This document shows, in pieces, positions 16,555 through 26,030 of a stretch of DNA of 64,000 nucleotides. The position numbers were made by a program, and so were the translations under genes. The notes under the pieces were generated by a model. It had not been told where the DNA came from. It was given only the letters and a program-made list of their open reading frames with translations, and ran no database searches. Source of the stretch: an uncultured Hyphomicrobiales bacterium (GTDB lineage: Bacteria; Pseudomonadota; Alphaproteobacteria; Rhizobiales; Rhizobiaceae); assembly GCA_943908365.1 (NCBI GenBank), contig CALTTH010000007.1, positions 18,539 through 82,538 on the forward strand, read 5' to 3'. How positions within the stretch are numbered: the stretch's first letter is position 1; the number at the start of each line of letters is the position of its first letter.

Positions 16555-17783
16555 GCCCGCGCTCCCGGCCACGGCAGGGCCACGGCCGCCAGCCTGTTTT
16601 GATCCACGCGAGCATAGCCCGCCGTTGTCACCACGCTCCTGTGCCGCATCACGTCCGCAACCTGCTTCATCGGCACGGCGCCGTTGACCAGGCGGCTCGC
16701 AATCGTGTGGCGGAAGATATGGATTCTGGTACAGTCCCAGCCCAACCGCTCGTAAACCGCATACACCGATCGCTGCACCGCGCGCGGGGTGATCGGCTCT
16801 CCGATAGGCGCTACATGCCGGACGAAGACTTCCCTGTGTTGCGTGGCTTGCCTCTCGTGGACGATATAGTCGGCGATCGCTTCACCGGTCGCGAATGGGA
16901 GCGGCATAGGATCGGACCGGCGTGACTTGGTGGAGGGCACCTGGATCAGCCCTTTCTCCCAGTCGATGTCATCGAGCGTCAGGCGAGTTATCTCGATTGA
17001 CCGCATTCCCAGGTCGGCCAAACACCTTACGATGGCATGAACTCTTTTTCGGGTTTGGCCGATTTCCGCCGAGACCTCCAACAATTGCTCCAGCTCCGCA
17101 GGGCTGAAGCCTGTTTGAAGTTTGGTCGAGCTTCTCATCGCCGGCGCTGGTATGGCTCTCTTCAAGCGACGAACGTCATCGCCCACCAGCGTTCGATATC
17201 GTAGATAGCATCTGACCGAGCCCGCATAGCTACGAATGGTGGCAGGCTTCCATCTGTTCCCGCCGAGCACAAACTGTCGGATGTGCAAGGGGGTCAGGTC
17301 GGCCATATCGACACGGCCGTCTCTTACACTTCCAACGAGAAGGCGCCGGACGATATTGCTATGCTTGCGGCGTGAAGCCTCGGACAAACCCCAAACTTCG
17401 GCGAGCATGGCGTCGAATGCCAGGACTTCGCGATCAATCGCCGATAGGTTCGTGGGTGGGATCAGGCGCAGCGCCCTCATTTTCACCGCAAGGTTCAAAG
17501 CGTATCGCATCGCCTTCACCCCCGTGCGCATCTTCCAGAAGCAGGAGCAGCCGTTCTGGTGCTCAGCAAGGAACGCCTCAATGTGATCGGTGCTAAAACT
17601 GTCCATGGCGACATCACGGTCGGCCAGCCAATAGCCAAAGTGGAGCACGACGGCGGTGTACTGGCGCCGGCGCGCGGCCTCATAATCACGGCGCTCACAA
17701 TGGTCTTGGACCATCCGGGCGAGCGGCGACAAAATGTTTCCGGGGTCTTCGGTTCGAAGACGGAGGTGTAGTGGGGTCGGCAA
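16551..17783 (-). CDS. RIT tyrosine recombinase, first gene
   Basis: Tyrosine recombinase of about 410 residues, the longest of the trio. The catalytic set is arginine in DLGMRSIEITRL, HIFRHTIASRL, and MRHRSVVTTAGYARV with the tyrosine. The start is a TTG at 17783 preceded by AGGAG seven bases upstream; in-frame codons further upstream run into the terminal repeat and give unlikely sequence. First gene of the operon; its promoter would lie in 17784-17870. Confidence 0.9.
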   Translation of the reverse strand: MPTPLHLRLRTEDPGNILSPLARMVQDHCERRDYEAARRRQYTAVVLHFGYWLADRDVAMDSFSTDHIEAFLAEHQNGCSCFWKMRTGVKAMRYALNLAVKMRALRLIPPTNLSAIDREVLAFDAMLAEVWGLSEASRRKHSNIVRRLLVGSVRDGRVDMADLTPLHIRQFVLGGNRWKPATIRSYAGSVRCYLRYRTLVGDDVRRLKRAIPAPAMRSSTKLQTGFSPAELEQLLEVSAEIGQTRKRVHAIVRCLADLGMRSIEITRLTLDDIDWEKGLIQVPSTKSRRSDPMPLPFATGEAIADYIVHERQATQHREVFVRHVAPIGEPITPRAVQRSVYAVYERLGWDCTRIHIFRHTIASRLVNGAVPMKQVADVMRHRSVVTTAGYARVDQNRLAAVALPWPGARA

Positions 17784-17870
17784 TTGCGTTCTCCTGTTCT
17801 GTTCAGAGTTGCAATTGCCAGGTTGCCTTCGTTTCGCTGCCCGACGCTGAGGACTGCGGCTCAGCGAGCC

Positions 17871-17960
17871 GATTATGTGCAGTTGAAAAGCGGAAATGCC
17901 CTGCCAGGCAGGGCGTTTGAGCATGAGGTGACCATAAGTCACCACGGCGCATATTCATGC
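17871..17960. repeat. Right terminal inverted repeat of the RIT element
   Basis: 90 bases that mirror 14506-14596: inner block GATTATGTGC (17871-17880) and outer block ACGGCGCATATTCATGC (17944-17960) are exact inverses of the left end, and the spacing between blocks (63 against 64 bases) is conserved. Confidence 0.8.
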
Positions 17961-17990
17961 TTATGCTCACCTCCGCATAAGCATGAATAT
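17951..17990. repeat. 16-bp perfect palindrome at the RIT right junction
   Basis: Arms ATATTCATGCTTATGC (17951-17966) and its inverse (17975-17990) with an 8-base spacer. The left arm overlaps the outer terminal repeat; the right arm contains the second copy of GCATGAATAT. A further 10-bp palindrome follows at 17998-18018. Possibly the recombinase binding site or junction scar. Confidence 0.65.
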
Positions 17991-18083
17991 TTCCCGCGCG
18001 GGTCTCATTGAGACCCGCATGTCCCTCACCACTCAGAAATGCCGCTGGCGACCTGTCGGCCGCAAGGGAAGCTCCGCCGCGGC

Positions 18084-18101
18084 CGGTGCAAATCTGCACC
18101 T
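18084..18101. promoter_or_regulatory. tra-box-like palindrome before the accessory cassette
   Basis: CGGTGCAAATCTGCACCT has the arms GGTGCA/TGCACC and the core of the classical tra box (ATGTGCAGATCTGCACAT). It lies 105 bp before the start of the toprim gene. It resembles the two palindromes at 36891 and 57540, with G/C in place of A/T at the RCA positions. Likely bound by TraR or the second LuxR-type protein; this is inference. Confidence 0.55.
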
Positions 18102-18205
18102 TGATTGCCGCGCCCTTGCCCCCTCCATTCTTCGCGGCGGAAACGAGGATGGCCGCAGGTATGCGGATTGGAAAAGAAGGGCGATCGACAAGTGATCGGA
18201 AAACA

Positions 18206-19132
18206 ATGAAGAGAAAAGAGTTGGAGGCGCTGCGCGCCAAGGTGAGTTGCGAAGCCGTGCTGGAACGAGCCGGTTATGAAATCGATCTGAAGGAAAGCAC
18301 CCGACGCGCCGTCAAATACCGGCGTAGCGGCAGCATTGTCATAGTCACGCATGACGGACGCGGCTGGTTCGATCCGCTCAGCGACGAGAAAGGCGATGTA
18401 TTCGGCCTTGCCATGTTCCTGGAAGGAATTTCATTCCCGTCCGCAACGCAAGCGGTCGCGGCAATTGTCGGGTATCAACTCTCCCGGCCGGAATGGAGGT
18501 CATCGCGTTCTTCAGTGCCAGCAAAAGACATTTGCGACCGTTGGCGCAGCCGGCGCACACCTTCGCCCGGATCCGGTACCTGGCGCTATCTGTGCTGGGC
18601 GCGCTGGATCCCGACGGCCATCGCCCGGCAGGCCATTTGCAAGGGTATCCTGCGGGAAGGACCCTTCGGCAGTATGTGGGCAGCCCACGTCGATAGCGAG
18701 GCGCGCGTCGTCGGCTGGGAGGAGCGCGGACCCGGCTGGCGTGGCTTTGCCACCGGGGGCTCGAAGGTTATTTTCCGCTTTGGACCAAGCGATGCGTCCC
18801 GTCTCTGCGTTACCGAGGCCGCGATCGACGCGATGAGCCTCGCAGCGCTAGAAGGTTCGCGCGAGCAAACTCTCTATGTCAGCACTGGCGGCGGGTGGTC
18901 TCCCGCGACAGATGCTGCGCTTGCCGAACTTGCTGTGCGGCCAGGACTTACAATGGTCGCGGCCACGGATGCCAATCCTCAAGGCGACGCCTACGCAGAA
19001 CGACTGCGTGCGCTCGCCGAGGCGTCCGGCTGTGACTGGCAGAGGCTACGTCCGCCGGGGGAGGATTGGAACGAGGTTCTCCAAAAAAAGGAGAGGGAAA
19101 AACGGGAAAGGAAGACCGAAGGGAATAACTAG
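18206..19132 (+). CDS. DUF3991 and toprim domain protein
   Basis: A protein of 308 residues with an N-terminal DUF3991-like region (KVSCEAVLERAGYEID... and GRGWFDPLSDEKGDVFGLAMFL) and a C-terminal toprim-like domain. The latter has VTEAAIDAMSLAAL near residue 203 (the Glu motif) and VAATDANPQGDAYAERL (the DxD-like motif). Such proteins are common on alphaproteobacterial plasmids and resemble primases, but priming activity is not shown. I chose the ATG at 18206 with a CGGA site upstream. First gene of the accessory cassette and downstream of a tra-box-like site. The lysine-rich tail (KKEREKRERK) is low-complexity. Confidence 0.85.
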   Translation: MKRKELEALRAKVSCEAVLERAGYEIDLKESTRRAVKYRRSGSIVIVTHDGRGWFDPLSDEKGDVFGLAMFLEGISFPSATQAVAAIVGYQLSRPEWRSSRSSVPAKDICDRWRSRRTPSPGSGTWRYLCWARWIPTAIARQAICKGILREGPFGSMWAAHVDSEARVVGWEERGPGWRGFATGGSKVIFRFGPSDASRLCVTEAAIDAMSLAALEGSREQTLYVSTGGGWSPATDAALAELAVRPGLTMVAATDANPQGDAYAERLRALAEASGCDWQRLRPPGEDWNEVLQKKEREKRERKTEGNN

Positions 19133-19309
19133 GCTTGCCGCATGCGCGCCGGCCGCATCAAGGGAGGCTTCGCCCGGCATGCGCCGGCCCTTGACCCGGC
19201 CGGACACGAGGCCGGCAGCGCGGAAGGGGTCATGAAGGACTGAAGGGGTTGGCGAGTTCGAAACGACTTGTGCTGCCTTCGGTCCAAAACCCCAAAAAGG
19301 ATCAAGCTG

Positions 19310-19915
19310 ATGACCTCGATAGCCCTTCCCCGCAAAATCTTTCAAGGAGCGGCCAAGCGCGCCGACATGTTCCGGATGTTCGACAGGCACGTCATGCGCC
19401 CCGGCCGCTTTGAGGGCGATCAGTCTGCCGTCTATTCGGGCGAATGGTTCGAGATCGATGAAACCTCCTATTCCTATATGCTCGACATTCTGCCGCCGCT
19501 CTGGATGCGCGGGCCGATCTTTGCGATGCGGGAGTTCATGACCGGTTCGGTGACCTCGGTGTTTTACGCGATCCGGATCGATGAAGCGGTTCGCTACTTT
19601 CACACCTACTGCGACCTCTCGGACCCGAACTCTGTGGAGGCGATGCGGACCGCGATCATCGACCGTGAAACCCGACCGGTCCGGGCCATGAGCCGCGAAG
19701 AACGGCTTGAGCATATCTGGAGGACGACCACCGACGACTATCGTGGCTATGCCGGCGCGCGTTGGCCGACGGCGATGCAGGGCCATCGCACGGTGATGCT
19801 CTACGGTGGCAGTGAAGGCAGCTTTCTGAAGTTGCTCGACACCCTGTCTGACGACGAGATCGCGGCCAAGCTGCCGGTGCATCTACGCCACCTCCCCTCA
19901 GCCCTGGCCGCCTGA
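19310..19915 (+). CDS. DUF1419 family protein
   Basis: A protein of 201 residues beginning MTSIALPRKIFQGAAKRADMF, with EWFEIDETSYSYMLDILPPLWMR and FTMREF-type blocks and a CDLSDPNS motif. I recognise the general look of the DUF1419 family of rhizobial plasmids. No catalytic motif or membrane segment. It is always seen with ArdC, DUF736 and large helicase genes in such cassettes, so it may serve plasmid establishment, but nothing in the sequence states a function. Confidence 0.75.
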   Translation: MTSIALPRKIFQGAAKRADMFRMFDRHVMRPGRFEGDQSAVYSGEWFEIDETSYSYMLDILPPLWMRGPIFAMREFMTGSVTSVFYAIRIDEAVRYFHTYCDLSDPNSVEAMRTAIIDRETRPVRAMSREERLEHIWRTTTDDYRGYAGARWPTAMQGHRTVMLYGGSEGSFLKLLDTLSDDEIAAKLPVHLRHLPSALAA

Positions 19916-20003
19916 GCCAGATCATCATTCGCAAACTCCGCGCCGAAAGCGGTCTTCTCGGTGGCCGAGCGATGGCGCACGCCCTCTTTCAAGGAGCTTT
20001 CCC

Positions 20004-23000
20004 ATGAGCAACGATCCCTTTACATCAGACATGTTTGGCTCGAGCGTGCTTTCGTCCGGCCTTGGGCTTGGCGTAACAGCGTTCGGCGGGCTCTCGCCTG
20101 ATGCCGCCAATGACGACCATCCGGATCCCCTGCCGCCGGCGCCAGCACCCGCCCTCCCGGTCGGCGCCACGCCTGCCCGGCGTGCGAGGCTTCGGGCAAA
20201 CTTCTATCTCGACGGCAACCGCGGGCTTGCCGCCTCCTGGAAGGATCGCGCCCGCGCCAATGTCGCGGCGATCCTCGTCGCCGACGGCATTGCCAAGCAG
20301 GAGCGACCGGCGACGGCCAAGGAACAGGCGCAGTTGATCCGCTTCACCGGCTTCGGCGCCGGGGAACTGGCCAACGGTATGTTCCGTCGGCCGGGCGAGG
20401 TCGATTTCCGCCAGGGCTGGGACGATATTGGTTCTTCGCTCGAGAGCGCGGTTTGCGAGAGCGATTACGCGTCGCTTGCCCGCTGCACCCAATATGCGCA
20501 TTTCACGCCGGAGTTCATCATCAGCGCAATCTGGGCTGGGGTCCAGAAACTGGGCTGGCGCGGTGGCCGGGTGCTGGAACCTGGCATCGGCACGGGGCTG
20601 TTCCCTGCCCTGATGCCGGAGCCGTATCGCGATGTCGCCTATGTGACCGGGATCGAGCTCGATCCGGTCACCGCCCGCATCGCCCGCCTGCTTCAGCCAA
20701 AGGCGCGGATCATCAATGGCGACTTTGCCCGCACGGATCTGGCTCCGATCTACGATCTCACCATCGGCAATCCGCCCTTCTCCGATCGCACCGTCCGCTC
20801 GGACCGTGCTTACCGGTCGCTTGGCCTTCGTTTGCACGACTATTTCATCGCCAGGTCGATCGACCTGCTGAAGCCCGGTGCGCTCGCCGCCTTCGTCACA
20901 TCGCATGGCACCATGGACAAGGCCGATAGCACGGCACGCGAGCATATCGCCAAATCCGCCGACCTGATTGCGGCTATCCGCCTGCCCGAAGGCAGCTTTC
21001 GCCGTGACGCCGGCACGGATGTCGTCGTCGACATTCTGTTCTTCCGCAAGCGGAAGCCCGGAGAGCCGGAGGGAAATCAGCTGTGGCTCGATGTCGATGA
21101 GATCAGGCCGGCCACCGACGACGAAGGCGCCATCAGGGTCAATCGCTGGTTTGGTCGGCATCCGGACTTCGTGCTCGGCACACACGCCCTGACGTCCGGC
21201 CCGTTCGGCGAGACCTACACATGCCGCCCACGCGAAGGAGAGAATCTCGAAGCCGCCCTTGCCACTGCCATCGAACTTCTGCCGGCTGATCTCTATGACG
21301 GCGAGCCGACACCAATCGATATTGATCTGGAGGAAGAACTCGGCGAGATCGTCGATCTACAGCCGAAGGGCGGGACTGTTCGCGAGGGCAGCTTCTTCCT
21401 CGACCGGTCGAAGGGCCTTATGCAGATGCTCGACGGATCGGCCGTGCCGGTCACCGTCCGCAAGGGTCGCACGGGTAAAGGGGTCCCGGAAAAGCACGTC
21501 CGGATCGTCTCAAAGCTGATCCGGATCCGCGATGCAGTGCGCGAGGTCCTGAAGGCGCAGGAAACCGATCGGCCATGGCGCGATCTCCAGGTGCGATTGC
21601 GCATTGCCTGGTCGAGTTTTGTGCGTGATTTCGGGCCGATCAACCACACAGTCGTGTCCGTTCAAGAGGATATCGAGACCGGCGAGGTCAAGGAGACCCA
21701 TCGACAGCCGAACCTCGCACCGTTCCGCGACGATCCCGATTGCTGGCTGGTCGCCTCTATCGAGGATTATGATCTGGAGACGGACACGGCAAGACCCGGC
21801 CCGATATTCTTCGAACGGGTGATTGCTCCGCCGGCAGCACCGACCATCACCTCCCCCGCCGATGCGCTCGCCGTCGTGCTGAATGAACGCGGCCATGTCG
21901 ATATCGACCATATCGCCGAGCTGCTGCATAGCGATCCTGCTGATGTGGTCGACGAGCTGGGCGAGGCCATCTTCCGTGATCCGGCCGATGGATCGTGGAA
22001 GACGGCAGACGGATATCTCTCAGGGGCCGTCCGCACAAAGCTCGCCGCCGCGCAGGCCGCAGCCGATCTCGACCCCGCCTATGAGCGCAATGTCCGCGCC
22101 CTCCAGGATGTCCAGCCGGCCGACCTTCGCCCCTCCGACATCACAGCGCGTCTTGGCGCGCCGTGGATCCCGGCCGCCGATGTCGTGGCTTTCGTGAAGG
22201 AGACGATGGAAGCCGATATCCGCATCCATCACGTGCCGGAGCTCGGCTCCTGGACGGTCGAAGCGCGGCAGCTCGGCTATTCGGCCGCCGGCACATCCGA
22301 ATGGGGCATCAGCCGCCGCCATGCCGGCGATCTGCTCGCCGATGCGCTGAACAGCCGGGTGCCTCAGATCTTTGACGTGTTCAAGGATGCCGACGGCGAG
22401 CGTCGGGTCCTCAATGTCGTTGACACGGAAGCCGCTCGCGACAAGCTGCAGCGGATCAAGCAGGCGTTTCAGGAATGGGTGTGGACCGATCCCGACCGCA
22501 CCGACCGACTGGCCCGCGACTACAACGAGCGCTTCAACAATATCGCGCCGCGCAAATTCGACGGCTCCCATCTGAAACTTCCCGACGCCTCAGGCGCCTT
22601 TGTTTTGTATGGGCACCAGAAGCGGGGCATCTGGCGGATCATCGCCGATGGCTCAACCTATCTCGCGCACGCCGTTGGTGCCGGCAAGACGATGACGATG
22701 GCGGCGGCGATCATGGAGCAGCGCCGGCTTGGACTGATTGCCAAGGCGATGCTGGTTGTGCCCGGCCACTGCCTGGCCCAGGCGGCCCGCGAATTCCTGG
22801 CGCTCTATCCGAACGCTCGTATTCTCGTCGCCGACGAGACCAACTTCACAAAGGACAAGCGCGCCCGGTTTCTGTCGCGGGCTGCCACCGCCACCTGGGA
22901 TGCGATCATCATTACGCATTCGGCGTTCCGCTTCATCGCCGTGCCGTCTGCCTTTGAGCAGGAGATGATCCAGGAGGAGCTGCAGCTTTATGAGGATCTG

Positions 23001-25067
23001 CTGACCAAGGTCGACAGCGAGGACCGCGTCTCGCGCAAGCGCCTCGAGCGGTTGAAGGAAGGACTGCAGGAGCGGCTCGAAGGTCTCGCCACCAGAAAGG
23101 ATGATCTTCTCACCATCTCGGAAATTGGTATCGACCAGATCGTCGTCGATGAGGCACAGGAATTCCGCAAGCTGTCTTTCGCCACCAATATGTCGACGCT
23201 GAAGGGCATCGACCCGAACGGCTCGCAGCGCGCCTGGGATCTCTATGTCAAATCCCGCTACATCGAGACGCGCAACCCTGGCCGCGCGCTGGTACTGGCG
23301 TCCGGTACGCCGATCACCAACACGCTGGGCGAGATGTTTTCCATCCAGCGCCTACTCGGTCATGCGGCGCTTGCCGAGCGTGGGCTGCACGAATTCGATG
23401 CCTGGGCATCCTGCTTCGGCGATACAACTACGGAATTGGAGATCCAGCCATCCGGCAAATACAAGCCGGTCAGCCGCTTCGCATCCTTTGTCAACGTGCC
23501 GGAGCTGATCGCCATGTTCCGCTCGTTTGCCGATGTGGTGATGCCTGAGGATCTCCGGCAGTATGTTAAGGTGCCTAACATCTCGACCGGCCGGCGGCAG
23601 ATCATGACGGCCAAGCCGACGGCACTGTTCAAGACCTATCAGCAGACCCTCGGCAGCAGGATCAAGGCGATCGAGCAGCGTGAGGGGCCCGCCAAGCCGG
23701 GTGACGACATACTGCTGTCCGTCATCACTGATGGGCGCCATGCGGCGATCGACCTGCGCTTCGTCATGCCGGCGGCCGAAAACGAGGAGAATAACAAGCT
23801 CAATCTGCTCGTCCGCAATGCCTACGGGATCTGGAAGGATACCGGCGAGGAGATCTATCGACGCCCCGACGGCAAGGATTATGAGCTACCGGGCGCTGCC
23901 CAGATGATCTTCTCCGATCTCGGCACGATCAATGTCGAAAAGTCCCGCGGCTTCTCGGCCTATCGTTTTATCCGCGACGAGCTGATCCGGTTCGGCGTGC
24001 CGGTATCGCAAATCGCCTTCATGCAGGACTACAAGAAGACCGAAGCCAAGCAGCGGCTGTTCGGTGACGTGCGCGCTGGCAAGGTCCGTTTCCTGATCGG
24101 CTCGTCTGAAACTATGGGCACGGGGGTCAACGCCCAGCTTCGGCTGAAGGCGCTCCATCACCTCGATGTGCCATGGCTGCCATCGCAGATCGAACAGCGA
24201 GAAGGCCGGATCGTCCGTCAGGGCAACCAGCACGACGAGGTCGATATCTTCGCCTATGCCACCGAGGGTTCGCTCGATGCCAGCATGTGGCAGAATAACG
24301 AGCGCAAGGCCCGCTTCATTGCCGCGGCTCTGTCGGGAGATACCTCGATCCGGCGGCTCGAAGACGTTGGCGAGGGGGCTGCCAACCAGTTCGCCATGGC
24401 CAAGGCGATCGCATCTGGCGATGAACGGTTGATGCAGAAGGCAGGCTTGGAGGCCGATATCGCACGGCTCGACCGGCTGCGGGCCGCCCACGAGGACGAT
24501 CAATACGCCGTACGCCGGCAGATGCGAGATGCAGAGCGCGAAATCGAGGTCTCAACCAGACGGATCGACGAAATCGGCCAAGACATCGCGCGGCTACAGT
24601 CGACCACCGGCGATGCCTTCACCATGACGGTGCTCGGTAAAGAATATGTCGAGCGCAAGGAAGCGGGCCGGGCGCTGATGAAGGAAATCCTCACGCTTTT
24701 GCAGCTTCAGCATGAGGGCGAGGTGCATCTTGCCACGATCGGCGGCTTCGATCTCGTCTATGAGGGTGAGAGGCTCGGCAAGGGCGATGGCTATCGCTAC
24801 GAGACGCTGCTCCAACGCACTGGCGTAAGTCAAGAGATCGAGCTTGCAATCACGGTCACGCCGCTGGGCGCCATCTCACGGCTGGAGCATGGACTTGAAG
24901 GCTTCGAGGAGGAGCGGCGTCAATATCGCCGGCGTCTCGAAGAGGCCGAGCGGCGGCTTGCCTCCTACCGTTCGCGAGACGGAGGAGCGTTCGCGTTCGC
25001 TGACGACCTAAAGGAGGCGCGAGCTGAGTGGCATCGAAACGCAACTGGCGGGCGGTCTCGGCAATGA
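20004..25067 (+). CDS. Giant N6-adenine methylase / SF2 helicase fusion
   Basis: A 1687-residue protein. The N-terminal half has a methyltransferase: SAM motif VLEPGIGTGLFPALMP near residue 190 and the catalytic NPPFSDR near 256, as in adenine methylases. The C-terminal half is an SF2 helicase: Walker A AVGAGKTMTMAAAI near 891, motif II VDEAQEFR near 1048, SGTPITN near 1100 and motif VI QREGRIVRQGNQ near 1398. A coiled-coil tail covers about 1480-1560. AAGGAG lies before the ATG. Similar proteins are encoded on many rhizobial plasmids and some phages and are often misnamed. A role in protecting incoming plasmid DNA is plausible, unproven, and consistent with ArdC nearby. Confidence 0.9.
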   Translation: MSNDPFTSDMFGSSVLSSGLGLGVTAFGGLSPDAANDDHPDPLPPAPAPALPVGATPARRARLRANFYLDGNRGLAASWKDRARANVAAILVADGIAKQERPATAKEQAQLIRFTGFGAGELANGMFRRPGEVDFRQGWDDIGSSLESAVCESDYASLARCTQYAHFTPEFIISAIWAGVQKLGWRGGRVLEPGIGTGLFPALMPEPYRDVAYVTGIELDPVTARIARLLQPKARIINGDFARTDLAPIYDLTIGNPPFSDRTVRSDRAYRSLGLRLHDYFIARSIDLLKPGALAAFVTSHGTMDKADSTAREHIAKSADLIAAIRLPEGSFRRDAGTDVVVDILFFRKRKPGEPEGNQLWLDVDEIRPATDDEGAIRVNRWFGRHPDFVLGTHALTSGPFGETYTCRPREGENLEAALATAIELLPADLYDGEPTPIDIDLEEELGEIVDLQPKGGTVREGSFFLDRSKGLMQMLDGSAVPVTVRKGRTGKGVPEKHVRIVSKLIRIRDAVREVLKAQETDRPWRDLQVRLRIAWSSFVRDFGPINHTVVSVQEDIETGEVKETHRQPNLAPFRDDPDCWLVASIEDYDLETDTARPGPIFFERVIAPPAAPTITSPADALAVVLNERGHVDIDHIAELLHSDPADVVDELGEAIFRDPADGSWKTADGYLSGAVRTKLAAAQAAADLDPAYERNVRALQDVQPADLRPSDITARLGAPWIPAADVVAFVKETMEADIRIHHVPELGSWTVEARQLGYSAAGTSEWGISRRHAGDLLADALNSRVPQIFDVFKDADGERRVLNVVDTEAARDKLQRIKQAFQEWVWTDPDRTDRLARDYNERFNNIAPRKFDGSHLKLPDASGAFVLYGHQKRGIWRIIADGSTYLAHAVGAGKTMTMAAAIMEQRRLGLIAKAMLVVPGHCLAQAAREFLALYPNARILVADETNFTKDKRARFLSRAATATWDAIIITHSAFRFIAVPSAFEQEMIQEELQLYEDLLTKVDSEDRVSRKRLERLKEGLQERLEGLATRKDDLLTISEIGIDQIVVDEAQEFRKLSFATNMSTLKGIDPNGSQRAWDLYVKSRYIETRNPGRALVLASGTPITNTLGEMFSIQRLLGHAALAERGLHEFDAWASCFGDTTTELEIQPSGKYKPVSRFASFVNVPELIAMFRSFADVVMPEDLRQYVKVPNISTGRRQIMTAKPTALFKTYQQTLGSRIKAIEQREGPAKPGDDILLSVITDGRHAAIDLRFVMPAAENEENNKLNLLVRNAYGIWKDTGEEIYRRPDGKDYELPGAAQMIFSDLGTINVEKSRGFSAYRFIRDELIRFGVPVSQIAFMQDYKKTEAKQRLFGDVRAGKVRFLIGSSETMGTGVNAQLRLKALHHLDVPWLPSQIEQREGRIVRQGNQHDEVDIFAYATEGSLDASMWQNNERKARFIAAALSGDTSIRRLEDVGEGAANQFAMAKAIASGDERLMQKAGLEADIARLDRLRAAHEDDQYAVRRQMRDAEREIEVSTRRIDEIGQDIARLQSTTGDAFTMTVLGKEYVERKEAGRALMKEILTLLQLQHEGEVHLATIGGFDLVYEGERLGKGDGYRYETLLQRTGVSQEIELAITVTPLGAISRLEHGLEGFEEERRQYRRRLEEAERRLASYRSRDGGAFAFADDLKEARAEWHRNATGGRSRQ

Positions 25068-25257
25068 GACCAACGCGCTGGCCGCATAGCTGTATTGCAC
25101 AATAAGTGTTTTCCGATTGGCCAAAAATCAGGCATAAAGCCTATAGCTGATGCATATGGCGGTCTCCTCCCAGTTCCGCCGCAGCAGCTGTTCCCCTCTG
25201 GAGGTCAAAGATCTCCACACTTTATGGCCCGCGGTTTACTCCGTCGGCCCTTTTTTC

Positions 25258-25500
25258 TTACACATCATCATCCAAAATTATCTCATCCTGGCCAGGCTGA
25301 CGACCACGGTGCTGTTCTTCCTTGAGAGAAAGACTGTCGAGATAGCGCTCGCGCATCGTACGCATGTCGATGTCGCCACTGATCCATGCATCCAGCAGAG
25401 CCCTAACGATTGGGTCCTCGTCGATCGGCATACCACGCGACTTCGCGCGATTGATGGCGCGGTGTGCGATGGCCCTCCGGGCTTCAGGATCGGTACTCAT
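25258..25500 (-). CDS. Small conserved protein, unknown function
   Basis: An 80-residue product on the opposite strand to its neighbours, with the ribosome site GAGGAAAG directly before the ATG. The N-terminus STDPEARRAIAHRAINRAKSRGMPIDEDP and the core ISGDIDMRTMRERYLDSL look structured; the tail is acidic. It has the length and style of an antitoxin or small regulator, but no toxin is next to it. I do not recognise a family. Confidence 0.7.
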   Translation of the reverse strand: MSTDPEARRAIAHRAINRAKSRGMPIDEDPIVRALLDAWISGDIDMRTMRERYLDSLSLKEEQHRGRQPGQDEIILDDDV

Positions 25501-26030
25501 CTTTCCTCGACTGGCCCTCTTGGAGGGTGGCGAAAATTATCAGCGAGTGTTCACGGTCGCGACTTGAATTTTCCCACCATCAACAATATCTGAGCATCAC
25601 TTCCCGTTCAGATGATGTCCTGCCGCCGCAATCGCTGTGGCTTTCGATGTCGTCCGGGATCTTAAAGGGCGCTCCCCTCGCGGGTCGAGCGCCCTTTTGC
25701 GTTTCGGTTTCCTGGAAAGGTTCTTCGTGCCTATAGCGCCTGCGCGTGCGCGAGCCGGCGCTCCGGTAGAGAAGAGGAAATGAAGGAGGAAACGAACCGA
25801 TCGCCGATCGGTCCTCCTGCCGACGCGTGCGCTCAACCGCCGCCTACGCCATCCCGGCTACTCGTTCTTCGCAGGGCTGTCAGCCCCGCTCGTCCTTCGC
25901 AGCAGGGATGCTCGACCGCAGTTGCGTCAGTCCGGCCGTTCGGCTGTCCGGGAGGTGTCTTCGAGAAAAATGAAGACAGGAAGGGCTGGCATGGCGCCGG
26001 TCCGAAACCCTCTAGACAAGGACAGATCCC
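25501..26030. other. Non-coding stretch with a terminator-like hairpin
   Basis: 530 bases between divergent genes. It contains the hairpin at 25664-25698 followed by a short T-run, and GC-rich palindromic sequence around 25733-25775. No convincing protein gene. See the finding on a possible small RNA. Confidence 0.5.
25664..25698 (+). terminator. Terminator-like hairpin with T-run, no gene upstream
   Basis: Arms AAAGGGCGCT (25664-25673) and AGCGCCCTTT (25688-25697), a 14-base loop and TTTT at 25695-25698. It faces right, but the nearest upstream gene is transcribed away from it. It may end an unannotated RNA on the plus strand. Confidence 0.5.

Larger units (their letters stand above)
14506..17960 (-). 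mobile_element. RIT element (recombinase in trio)
   Basis: Three consecutive, overlapping tyrosine recombinase genes of different lengths on one strand are the definition of a RIT element. They are bracketed by imperfect inverted repeats of about 90 bp (14506-14596 and 17871-17960). The ends share an exact 17-bp outer block and an exact 10-bp inner block, with a partly conserved middle including CTGCC/GGCAG palindromes. The 10-base word GCATGAATAT is found at 14506-14515 and again in direct orientation at 17981-17990, just outside the right repeat. This could be the recombination core or a target duplication. The element appears intact. Confidence 0.88.
17784..18205. other. RIT right end, palindromes and a tra-box-like site
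   Basis: This 422-base gap holds the right terminal repeat (17871-17960), a run of palindromes at 17898-17914, 17927-17943, 17951-17990 and 17998-18018, and the tra-box-like site at 18084-18101. No protein gene is supported. Confidence 0.7.

Noticed and set aside
20025..21185. Antisense frame of 386 residues over the methylase-helicase
   Set aside because: Shadow of a well-supported gene, with no ribosome site and no recognisable fold.
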